The notes under the pieces were generated by a model. It was not told where the DNA came from. It ran no database searches and saw nothing but the letters and a program-made list of their open reading frames with translations. This document shows, piece by piece, positions 1 through 5,779 of a DNA stretch of 9,045 nucleotides. Positions within the stretch are counted from its first letter, which is position 1. Each line of letters opens with the position of its first letter. The stretch lies in contig JAJOKK010000060.1 of NCBI GenBank assembly GCA_021129875.1, positions 1 through 9,045 on the forward strand. Reading direction: 5' to 3'. This stretch comes from Candidatus Bipolaricaulota bacterium. GTDB lineage: Bacteria; Bipolaricaulota; Bipolaricaulia; UBA7950; UBA9294. The position numbers were made by a program, and so were the translations under genes.

Positions 1-55
1 AGGTGAGTTTGCGATCCGGCACTTTTCCACTGAAAGGATTGAGAAACTCGGGCAT
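1..55 (-). CDS. 5' end of a possible ferritin-like protein gene (partial)
   Basis: Only the first 18 codons are in the window: MPEFLNPFSGKVPDRKLT, reading off the left edge. The ATG is at 55-53 and is preceded by a strong ribosome binding site, TAAGGAGG at 70-63, with a 7-nt spacer. This makes the start convincing even though the gene is cut. The MPEF-NPFSG-P-RKLT opening resembles the N-terminus of small ferritin-like/rubrerythrin-like proteins of anaerobic thermophiles. That identity is from memory of the family and is uncertain, because no iron ligand lies in the visible part. It starts 34 bp after the stop of the superoxide reductase on the same strand, so the two are probably co-transcribed. 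A ferritin-like partner for SOR would fit peroxide and iron handling. Confidence 0.6.
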   Translation of the reverse strand, partial: MPEFLNPFSGKVPDRKLT

Positions 56-89
56 TGTCTTGCCTCCTTATGATTTTATCCGGCAAATT

Positions 90-485
90 TTATACAACCT
101 TGATCTCCTTGCTGCTCTCCCATAGCCCGTGGATGTTGCAGAAGGCCAGGGCGTGCAATGTGCCGGGCTTGCTGATCTTCAGAGAGGTGCTCACCTCGTG
201 GTGAGTGTAGACCGGGCCCTGGTTCGGCCCGGCGACAGACTCACCGTGGGCGGAGGACTCAAAGAGGCCTACCTGATAAGTGAACTTCTCCTCGCTCGGG
301 TGGAAATAGAGGGAGATCCAGCGGATATGATGCTCAGTGGTATTGGGGTGGGCGATTTCCTTGCCCAGGCTGACTTTCAACTCGAAAAGCTCGCCCGCCA
401 CCACCTGGTCCGGAGACTCAATGACCGGCACGTGTTTTTCTTTCTTCCAGTCAGCTTGCTGAATGCGCTTGCTCAGATTTGTCAT
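90..485 (-). CDS. superoxide reductase, class II (neelaredoxin type)
   Basis: This protein reduces superoxide to hydrogen peroxide in the cytoplasm without making oxygen, the usual choice of anaerobes. Counting from the start chosen here (131 aa), the mononuclear iron site is complete: H18 in the EKHVP motif, H46 and H52 in HPNTTEH, and C116 and H119 in CNIHG. K17 and E16 match the residues that guide superoxide to the iron. There is no N-terminal four-cysteine desulforedoxin domain, which makes it class II rather than desulfoferrodoxin. An in-frame ATG lies two codons upstream at 491. The ribosome binding site AGGAGG (500-495) is only 3 nt from that ATG but 9 nt from the ATG at 485, so 485 is preferred. 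The next gene on this strand starts 34 bp downstream. The electron donor, usually rubredoxin, is not visible here. Confidence 0.93.
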   Translation of the reverse strand: MTNLSKRIQQADWKKEKHVPVIESPDQVVAGELFELKVSLGKEIAHPNTTEHHIRWISLYFHPSEEKFTYQVGLFESSAHGESVAGPNQGPVYTHHEVSTSLKISKPGTLHALAFCNIHGLWESSKEIKVV

Positions 486-715
486 TAACATTCGCCTCCT
501 GTTGTTTCAATGAATGAACTTTGAGCTGTGGTCTCTGGTTGTATGATCGCCGTCTCTCACCTCCGTTCCAAATCATTGTGGCTTAGGTAACTCACTGATG
601 CTATCCTCTGACTCTTATCAACGAACACTAGGGCTCATCCTGTCTCTTATTGAACAATATACTCCAAATCGACCCGCTTTGGAAATTTTTCAACGGCTGT
701 GTAAACGTGGGAAAA

Positions 716-790
716 AGCGTAAAAGGGCAGTGAATTTCATAATTCAAGGAAGCAAAGGATTTTCCACTGGTTACTGGTGCGGCTGCCCTT
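716..790 (-). terminator. possible terminator of the yidC-khpB-mnmE operon
   Basis: Read on the minus strand, AAGGGCAG (790-783) pairs with CTGCCCTT (730-723), a perfect 8-bp stem. A smaller TGAATT/AATTCA hairpin (746-731) sits inside the 52-nt loop. The right arm runs into a T-rich tract, TTTT then ACGC then TTTTT. It lies about 140 nt after the mnmE stop. The long loop makes it a weak candidate, but no better terminator is visible nearer. Confidence 0.3.
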
Positions 791-800
791 GTTTCTGATC

Positions 801-828
801 ATGGACCATGGACTTAGGACTATGAACT
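801..828. repeat. four degenerate 7-bp tandem repeats
   Basis: Four consecutive heptamers, ATGGACC, ATGGACT, TAGGACT and ATGAACT, fit a consensus of ATGGACT with one or two changes each. They lie in the gap downstream of mnmE. Similar 'ATGGACTATGAACT' stretches occur between genes in several bacterial groups as low-complexity intergenic repeats; this comparison is from memory. Confidence 0.6.
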
Positions 829-926
829 CGGCAATGATTTCAACAGCAGTGCCTTCGTGTTGGGCCTCTCGTACAGATCCAGATGGCTGCTTATACAACA
901 GCCCATTTCAAACAACGCGAAGCCGG

Positions 927-2288
927 TCACTTCCCCACACAGAAGCGAGCGAAGAGCCGATCGAGGACCTCCTCGCTTGCGTCGACCCCTTGCAACTCGC
1001 CGGCGATGATATGCGCGGCGCGGAGTTCTTCGGCGACCATGTCGGCGGAGAGCCCCGCTCGAACGGCCTGTTGCGCTTGGGTAAGGGCCGCATGCGTTCG
1101 GCGCAGGAGGTCACGCTCCCAGGCATCGAGTAGGAGGATCGTATTCCGAGCCGGAAGCTCGCCTCCAAGGAGGAGTTCGAGGATCGCCCCGGTCAACTGT
1201 ACGATCCCGTTCTTCTCCCTCGCCGAGATCTCGTGGAGTGCCTTCCCCGGCAGATTTGCAATCGGGTCAAGCTGGCGTGGAAGGTCGGATTTATTGAGGA
1301 CGAGGACGCACGGGCGTTCCCAGTCCCTTGCCAGGAGTTCGCGGTCTTCCACGGTGATCCGGGCGCTCCGGTCGAGCACGAGGAGGAGGAGGTCTGCGCG
1401 CAGGATCGCATCTTCCGCCCTCTTCACCCCTTCCTTTTCCACCGGGTCGGTCGGCGTACGCAACCCAGCGGTATCGATGAGGCGGACAGGGATCCCTTCG
1501 ATCACTGCCTCCTCTTCCACTGTATCGCGTGTCGTACCGGGGATCGCGGTGACGATAGCCCGCTCCTCGGCGAGGAGGGCGTTCAGCAGGGTCGACTTCC
1601 CCACGTTCGGTCGGCCGATGATCGCGATCGTCAGCCCCTCGCGCACTACTCGTCCCTGTTCACCTTGAGCGATCAGCCGGGCGACCTGTGCAGCAAGATC
1701 GTCCATCGCAGGGAGGAGCTCCGCCGTCTCTGGATCCAGATCCGGGTAGTCGATCTCCACCTCGATCCGGGCGAGGAGCTCGGCGATCTCACCCCGGAGC
1801 ACTCCGATCGCCTGCGAGAAACGCCCGCCAAGTTGATCGATCGCTACCTCTAATCCGAGTCGCGTCTTGGCACTGACCAGATCGGCGACCGCCTTTGCCT
1901 GATCGAGAGCGATACGCCCGTTTAAGAACGCTCGTTTGGTGAACTCGCCCCGCTCAGCAAGCCTTGCCCCACCGCGAAGGACCAGGTCGAGGACCGCCCG
2001 GGTGGCGACGATCCCCCCATGACAGTTGATCTCCACGATATCCTCGCGGGTGTAGGTGCGCGGCCCGTGCATCACCGTGACCAGGACCTCGTCGACCCGC
2101 TGACCACCGGAGACGATGTGTCCGTAATGCAGCGTGTGGCTATTGACTTCCGATAACAGAAGACCGCTCGCCGGTCGGAAGATTGTCTCTGTGATTTCTA
2201 CCGCGCTCGATCCGCTCAGGCGAACGATCCCTATTCCGCCCTCCCCAATCGGTGTGGAGATGGCGGCGATCGTTTCATCCCCAATCAT
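927..2288 (-). CDS. mnmE: tRNA uridine-5-carboxymethylaminomethyl(34) synthesis GTPase MnmE
   Basis: MnmE works with MnmG to modify the wobble uridine (U34) of certain tRNAs, using GTP hydrolysis and a formyl-folate donor. The 453-aa protein has the standard length and three parts: an N-terminal tetrahydrofolate-binding domain (about 1-118, opening DETIAAISTPIGEGGIGIVRLSG), a helical domain, and an inserted G domain (about 218-375). All G motifs are visible: GRPNVGKS 225-232 (G1), TTRD 252-255 (G2), DTAG 272-275 (G3), NKSD 332-335 (G4) and SARE 355-358 (G5). The C-terminus ends FCVGK, with the conserved catalytic-region cysteine at 450. The ATG (2288-2286) overlaps the khpB stop codon as ATGA, so the two are translationally coupled. 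mnmG, often the next gene, does not follow; a reading-direction gap and the SOR gene come instead. Confidence 0.98.
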   Translation of the reverse strand: MIGDETIAAISTPIGEGGIGIVRLSGSSAVEITETIFRPASGLLLSEVNSHTLHYGHIVSGGQRVDEVLVTVMHGPRTYTREDIVEINCHGGIVATRAVLDLVLRGGARLAERGEFTKRAFLNGRIALDQAKAVADLVSAKTRLGLEVAIDQLGGRFSQAIGVLRGEIAELLARIEVEIDYPDLDPETAELLPAMDDLAAQVARLIAQGEQGRVVREGLTIAIIGRPNVGKSTLLNALLAEERAIVTAIPGTTRDTVEEEAVIEGIPVRLIDTAGLRTPTDPVEKEGVKRAEDAILRADLLLLVLDRSARITVEDRELLARDWERPCVLVLNKSDLPRQLDPIANLPGKALHEISAREKNGIVQLTGAILELLLGGELPARNTILLLDAWERDLLRRTHAALTQAQQAVRAGLSADMVAEELRAAHIIAGELQGVDASEEVLDRLFARFCVGK

Positions 2289-2755
2289 GTCTCATCGGGT
2301 TCGATGACCACGAGGCGGGAGTCACTCTGACCGATGCTGTAGCTTTTGACCCCAGGGAAGTTGGCGAGGGTAACGTGGATCGTCCGTCGCTCGCGCGAGG
2401 GCATCGGGTTCAAGCGGACCTGCTTGTGCTCCCGACGGACCGACTCTGCGGTCGAGAGGGCGAAGCGGATCAGCTCAGCCCGCCGCCGCTGAATCGCCCC
2501 GTTCACGTCGATGACAATCCCGCACTCCTCCCCGGTCTTCTGGTGCAGGCTGACGCGGAGTAGGTGTTCGAGGGCGGTTAAGATTGGACGCTCCTCCGGC
2601 AGCGAGAAGAGGTTCCCGGTAAGGTTGATGTAGATCTCCCCCTCGCCAGGCCCCCCCTCGATCTCGAAGTTCACCTCTTCCTCTAAGACGGCGAGAAGTT
2701 CCTGCAGATAACGCTCAATCTCCGCTGTGATCCGCTTCTCCATCGTCCTTTTCAC
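2285..2755 (-). CDS. khpB: KhpB/Jag-type KH-R3H RNA-binding protein with degenerate KH loop
   Basis: This is the short Jag (KhpB/EloR) type, a cytoplasmic RNA-binding protein coded next to yidC in many bacteria. The R3H domain (about 91-153) is clear: AELIRFALSTAESV, then VRLNPMPSRERRTIH with the R-x3-H pair R123/H127, then SYSIGQSDSRLVVIEP. Residues 16-90 fit the preceding type-II KH domain by position and pattern. However, the GxxG RNA-contact loop, normally GRRG-like before TLDALQYL, reads SLPEE (51-55) before RPILTALEHLL. No Jag_N domain is present, so at 156 aa it is shorter than the Bacillus form. The first codon is a GTG at 2755 with GGGGA 8 nt upstream; an ATG at 2743 is an alternative. 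The start overlaps the yidC end by 41 bp, and the stop overlaps the mnmE start. Confidence 0.88.
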   Translation of the reverse strand: MKRTMEKRITAEIERYLQELLAVLEEEVNFEIEGGPGEGEIYINLTGNLFSLPEERPILTALEHLLRVSLHQKTGEECGIVIDVNGAIQRRRAELIRFALSTAESVRREHKQVRLNPMPSRERRTIHVTLANFPGVKSYSIGQSDSRLVVIEPDET

Positions 2756-4310
2756 TCTCCGCTTCCCCAGCGTCCACCGGATCGACTACGCGGGCGGCGA
2801 CCGCCACTCTCCTAGCCTTTCCCATCTCCCAGGTGACGTAATACTGCTGGCCGGCCTGGAAGACCGTGCTCAACAGCCAGAAGAGCCACAGCCCGGCGGG
2901 GAGGTTGAACATAAAAACAGCCATAACAAGCGGCATCATATAGGCCATATACATCTGCTGTTTATTGCCGCCTTCACCGCCGGCCATCGCCCCCATCGGC
3001 ATCAACCGCTGTTGGAGGATCATGATGAGGGTGGTAACGATCACCAGGATGAAGTACGGGTCGCGCATGCTCAGGTCGGGTATCCACAGGAACCCAGGAG
3101 AGAGGCGGATCTGCTCCGCTGCGAAGAGGAGTGTCCGCCACAAGAGAATGAGGATCGGCATCTGAATGACCATCGGCAAACACCCGCTCAACGGATTTAC
3201 CCCCTCCTTCCTGTAGAGCTCCATCGACTTCTGCTGTAGCAGCTGCCGGTCGTCCTTGAACCGCTGCTGGAGTTGCTTCATCTTCGGCTGCAGCCTCTGC
3301 ATATCGGCCATCGAGCGGAACTGCTTACGCATAAGAGGAAAGAGGAGGACACGGGTAAGAATGGTGAACAGGATGATCGCCCAACCGTAGTTCCCGGTGT
3401 GGCTGTAGAGCCATCCTAGTAACCGGACCAGTGGGATTATCAGCCTCGCCAGCGGCCCCGGCGCATCGAGCGCCCCCAGGCCGGAATGGGCCATCAGGAG
3501 ATAGCGCCGCCTCCCAGCGTACAAAGAGAAGGAGAAGGAACTCGTCCCTGGAACAGCGGAGAGGACGACGCCGAAGTGTTGGAAATGCTTATCTTCGCCG
3601 ACAGCTATCCGCTCCTCAAACGGATGGACAACCTCTTCCGGTTGCAAGAAGAAGACCGTTGCCTCATCCATCAGACCAAGCCCGTCGAACGTAACGTAGG
3701 AGCCGACGGCCAAGCGAGCCTGACCGGGCAAGTCGTCGAAGATATAGACCAATGACGGTATATCACCGACAAGGAGCCGGTTCCCCAAGGTCAACTGCAA
3801 CTGCGCCGTCGTCGTTGCACGGTTATTTATGATCAACTCGACGTTGATCGTGTAGTAAGGGTCGTTTCGAATCATGAATCGCCTGACGATGCTAAGATCG
3901 CCCAGCTCCCCCTGAAACTCAACAACAATCTCCGCCGGGCAGAGTTTGCTCACCCCGACGAGGGTGTACTCCCCAGCAATCCCGTCCGCCTGAAGCGAGA
4001 ACGGAAAGAGAATATCGGCCTTATACCGACGGGCCAGAGTATCAGGGTCGGTGGTCGTCCCCGGGACGAGCTCAACCTTCGCCGTTCCTTGCGGCGCAAA
4101 AGTGAGGAAGACGCTCCTCAGCGCCCCCCCGTCTTCAGAGAAGATGTAGCTTGCAAGCGCGGTCGACACCTCGACCTCTTGATGTCCGTCCCGTTCTGTC
4201 ACGTGGTAGAAGATGCCGCTATTCGGCCCCGCAGCGAACCCGTTGACCACTCCTACAGAACAAAGGACAAAAATAACCATTAATACCAAATATAAATGTT
4301 GATTGCGCAC
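2715..4310 (-). CDS. yidC: membrane protein insertase YidC
   Basis: YidC inserts and folds inner-membrane proteins, alone or with SecYEG. The 531-aa protein has the diderm architecture: an N-terminal membrane anchor (about 5-26), a large periplasmic beta-rich domain (about 30-275), then a five-helix conserved core. Core helices are near 308-325, 378-398, 416-434 and 457-483. R320 in ILTRVLLFPL matches the essential positively charged residue of the hydrophilic groove. The cytoplasmic hairpin (about 330-370, QRLQPKMKQLQQRFKDD) is typical. The tail 498-531 is charged and acidic, with no long basic ribosome-binding extension. The start codon is GTG at 4310 with AGGAGGT 5 nt upstream (4321-4315), a good fit. 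It is the first gene of the yidC-khpB-mnmE operon. rpmH and rnpA, commonly found upstream, are not here. Confidence 0.97.
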   Translation of the reverse strand: MRNQHLYLVLMVIFVLCSVGVVNGFAAGPNSGIFYHVTERDGHQEVEVSTALASYIFSEDGGALRSVFLTFAPQGTAKVELVPGTTTDPDTLARRYKADILFPFSLQADGIAGEYTLVGVSKLCPAEIVVEFQGELGDLSIVRRFMIRNDPYYTINVELIINNRATTTAQLQLTLGNRLLVGDIPSLVYIFDDLPGQARLAVGSYVTFDGLGLMDEATVFFLQPEEVVHPFEERIAVGEDKHFQHFGVVLSAVPGTSSFSFSLYAGRRRYLLMAHSGLGALDAPGPLARLIIPLVRLLGWLYSHTGNYGWAIILFTILTRVLLFPLMRKQFRSMADMQRLQPKMKQLQQRFKDDRQLLQQKSMELYRKEGVNPLSGCLPMVIQMPILILLWRTLLFAAEQIRLSPGFLWIPDLSMRDPYFILVIVTTLIMILQQRLMPMGAMAGGEGGNKQQMYMAYMMPLVMAVFMFNLPAGLWLFWLLSTVFQAGQQYYVTWEMGKARRVAVAARVVDPVDAGEAESEKDDGEADHSGD

Positions 4311-4367
4311 AATGACCTCCTGATGAAAGGGTACCCCAAGCCCGCCCTTTGTTGCAACTTCGACGGA

Positions 4368-4401
4368 CCGGCCGAAGGGTCCTTCGCACCGAACAGGCCG
4401 G
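4368..4401. promoter_or_regulatory. nested palindromes upstream of yidC
   Basis: CGAAGG and CCTTCG (4373-4378 and 4381-4386) form a 6-bp inverted repeat separated by GT. Around it, CCGGCC (4368-4373) and GGCCGG (4396-4401) form a second inverted repeat. The group sits 58-91 bp upstream of the yidC start. It could be an operator or a hairpin in the yidC leader, and which one cannot be decided from sequence alone. Confidence 0.3.
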
Positions 4402-4525
4402 ACAGCATAACCCGAGGCTCTATTTGCGTTAGCTACTGGTGGGTATGGGGCGATAGCCTCCTACCGCAGTTAGGAACCAAGTTTGAGGAGTTTGCTCGTT
4501 GGACGCCTTGTCTAACCAGCGATCA

Positions 4526-4602
4526 CTTTACCGCAGAGACCGCGGAGAGTTCGCAGGGGTGCAAAACCAAAGATCTTGATGTGGTTTCCTCGGCGGTGAA
4601 AG
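4526..4602. repeat. degenerate 'CGCAGAG' inverted-repeat element, copy 1
   Basis: The left arm, CTTTACCGCAGAG (4526-4538) and its continuation ACCGCGGAGAGTTCGCAGG, resembles the common bacterial intergenic repeat of the form TTTACCGCAGAG-(CGCAGAG)n. The right arm, CTCGGCGGTGAAAG (4589-4602), is its reverse complement with one inserted base and one mismatch. An inner pair, AAACCA (4564-4569) and TGGTTT (4582-4587), is perfect. The element is about 77 bp, non-coding, and could fold into one long hairpin. A second related but more decayed copy is near 8652-8720. Confidence 0.6.
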
Positions 4603-4797
4603 CATTTACCCAATGCCATCATTGACAACAGCTAACAGTACTATAAGAGCTTAACCCGAAGACAAACCGGCCCCAAAGGTCGGCGACAGACCGCAGGTGT
4701 AATCTCCGGAAAGCCGCATCAATCCTTCAACCCTGTTCGGCCTTTTCGGTTCCATAGAGCTTTTCAAGGATAGCGCAGGCGAGAAGTGCGAGGGGAT

Positions 4798-4826
4798 TTG
4801 GTTTTCAAGGTAACATCTGTTACAAT
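4798..4826 (+). promoter_or_regulatory. promoter of the CRP-like gene with overlapping palindromic operator
   Basis: TACAAT (4821-4826) matches the -10 consensus at five of six bases and carries the TGn extension (TGT at 4818-4820). Seventeen bp upstream is a weak -35, TTGGTT (4798-4803). Between them, overlapping the first half of the -10, is a perfect palindrome GTAACA-TC-TGTTAC (4810-4823). Its form matches 12 fixed bases except the outermost pair of the PrfA box TTAACA-N2-TGTTAA, and PrfA belongs to the same CRP/FNR family as the gene downstream. A protein bound here would block RNA polymerase, so negative autoregulation is the simplest reading. Confidence 0.6.
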
Positions 4827-4839
4827 GCGAGACGTTTGA

Positions 4840-4853
4840 CCCCTCTAGAGGGG
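4840..4853. promoter_or_regulatory. 14-bp perfect palindrome in the CRP-like gene leader
   Basis: CCCCTCTAGAGGGG reads the same on both strands. It starts about 7 bp after the expected transcription start and ends 2 bp before the ATG at 4856. It could be a second operator. In RNA it could form a CCCCT/AGGGG hairpin with a CTAG loop that hides the GAGGGG in front of that upstream ATG, which would favour the start at 4910. Confidence 0.4.
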
Positions 4854-4909
4854 TGATGAAGGGACAGAAAAAATGCGACATTCAGGTGGGAAAGCAGAGG
4901 GGGACTGGC

Positions 4910-5584
4910 ATGATCGATCTCAAGGACTTTCGCATCTTCTCCGACCTCAAGGAGAAGGACCTCCAAAAATTAAGGAAGAACGCACGCAAAATTAAGTACG
5001 ACCGTGGGGAGATCATCTTTCCGGAAGGGGGGCCTGCATTCGGGTTCTATCTCGTCTACGAAGGGATGGTAAAGCTGGTCAAGCGAAGCATGCGAGGCAA
5101 GAGCCAGATCCTGAAAATCGTCGGTCCGGGTGAGATTCTCGGTGAGACCACCCTGTTCGATAAAGGGAGCCACAACGCTTATGCCAAGACCCTGGTGCCG
5201 GTGGTGGTCGGATTCATCGAGCGGGGGGATTTCTTCTACTTCCTCGAACATCATCCAAAGACCATCTTTCGCCTCTACGAGAACCTTGCCACGGAACTGA
5301 AGGCATTCCAGAACAAGCTCGCCGAACGTTCCTACTCCTCGAGCAAGGAACGGTTGGCCCGGTTGATCCTTCACCTGGGCACGAGCGAGGTGGAACTCTC
5401 TCGCGCCGAATTAGCCGAGATGGCCGGGGTCTCCTCTAAAACGGCGATCCGCACCCTATCCGAACTGGAGTCCCGTGGGATCATCTCGATCGAGAGCCGC
5501 AAGATCAAGATCCTTCGCGAGGACTACCTGCAGAAGATCATGGAACCCTTCTCACAAACCCTCAACCCACACCTGATTATCTGA
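4910..5584 (+). CDS. CRP/FNR-family transcriptional regulator
   Basis: A cytoplasmic DNA-binding regulator of 224 aa from the ATG at 4910, with an AGAGGGGG ribosome binding site just upstream. An upstream GTG/ATG at 4853/4856 would add 18-19 residues without family resemblance. Residues 1-120 form the cyclic-nucleotide-like beta-barrel (DRGEIIFPEGGPAFGFYLVYEGMVKL), 110-140 the dimer helix, and 164-187 the winged helix-turn-helix (SRAELAEMAGVSSKTAIRTLSELESRGII). The phosphate-binding-cassette segment is GEILGETTLFDKGSHNAYAKT (74-94): GE-L-GE is kept, but the Arg that holds the cAMP phosphate is replaced by the NAYA region. There are no cysteines in this frame, so no FNR iron-sulfur cluster. 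The ligand is therefore unknown. A palindromic operator overlaps its own promoter. The kinase operon follows 195 bp downstream on the same strand. Confidence 0.93.
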   Translation: MIDLKDFRIFSDLKEKDLQKLRKNARKIKYDRGEIIFPEGGPAFGFYLVYEGMVKLVKRSMRGKSQILKIVGPGEILGETTLFDKGSHNAYAKTLVPVVVGFIERGDFFYFLEHHPKTIFRLYENLATELKAFQNKLAERSYSSSKERLARLILHLGTSEVELSRAELAEMAGVSSKTAIRTLSELESRGIISIESRKIKILREDYLQKIMEPFSQTLNPHLII

Positions 5585-5779
5585 GTGGCAATCACCTGAG
5601 TTGTGTTCGCCTGCTTAACTGCGCTCTTTGATCTACGCGATCGTCGATCAGAGCGTTCCCTTACGCATAAGCCGCTGAATAACAAAAGCCGTTACAGAAG
5701 AACGTCCGTCTTACAGGTGATCGGTGTCCTTCCTCCAGACCCAGAATGTTGCTACAGTTGACTTGGACATTTGTCCGTA
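5585..5779 (+). promoter_or_regulatory. intergenic region before the kinase gene: weak terminator hairpin, possible promoter and operator
   Basis: CGCTCT (5622-5627) and GATC (5630-5633) pair with GATC-AGAGCG (5646-5655), giving a 10-bp stem with a 2-nt bulge just after the CRP-like gene, but no T-run follows. Near the kinase start, TGCTACAGT (5750-5758) reads as an extended -10 (TGn plus TACAGT, four of six). It is followed by the palindrome GGACA-TT-TGTCC (5765-5776) at about the transcription start. The palindrome shares ACAT(C/T)TGT with the operator upstream of the CRP-like gene. Confidence 0.35.

Larger units (their letters stand above)
492..926. other. intergenic region between superoxide reductase and mnmE
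   Basis: About 435 bp with no convincing gene. It must contain the promoter of the minus-strand superoxide reductase. The near end has a clear ribosome binding site, but I see no good -35/-10 pair; a TTGGAA with CATAC-like boxes has a 19-20 bp spacer and is not called. The far end lies downstream of mnmE and holds a possible terminator (716-790) and a run of 7-bp repeats (801-828). A 66-codon open frame at 598-798 has no ribosome binding site and no recognisable motif, so it is not called as a gene. Confidence 0.6.
4311..4797. other. divergent intergenic region upstream of yidC and the CRP-like gene
   Basis: About 490 bp between two divergently transcribed units. No reading frame here has a ribosome binding site with a recognisable product; open frames at 4296-4625 (+) and 4651-4881 (-) look like chance. 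It should hold the yidC promoter. I see TATGCT and TTGCAA-like pieces on the minus strand but no properly spaced pair. It contains nested palindromes at 4368-4401 and an inverted-repeat element at 4526-4602, listed separately. Confidence 0.6.

Noticed and set aside
598..798. 66-codon plus-strand open frame
   Set aside because: No ribosome binding site and no motif, and it overlaps the possible mnmE terminator and inverted repeats.
883..1668. Long plus-strand open frame (261 codons)
   Set aside because: It lies antisense to mnmE, whose motifs are complete. Its product is Arg/Ser-rich, as expected from the reverse frame of a GC-rich gene.
4651..4881. 76-codon minus-strand open frame in the divergent region
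   Set aside because: It would start inside the CRP-like gene leader and cross its promoter, and has no recognisable domain.
5622..5655. Hairpin after the CRP-like gene as an intrinsic terminator
   Set aside because: The stem is bulged and no T-run follows, so it is mentioned only as part of the intergenic entry.
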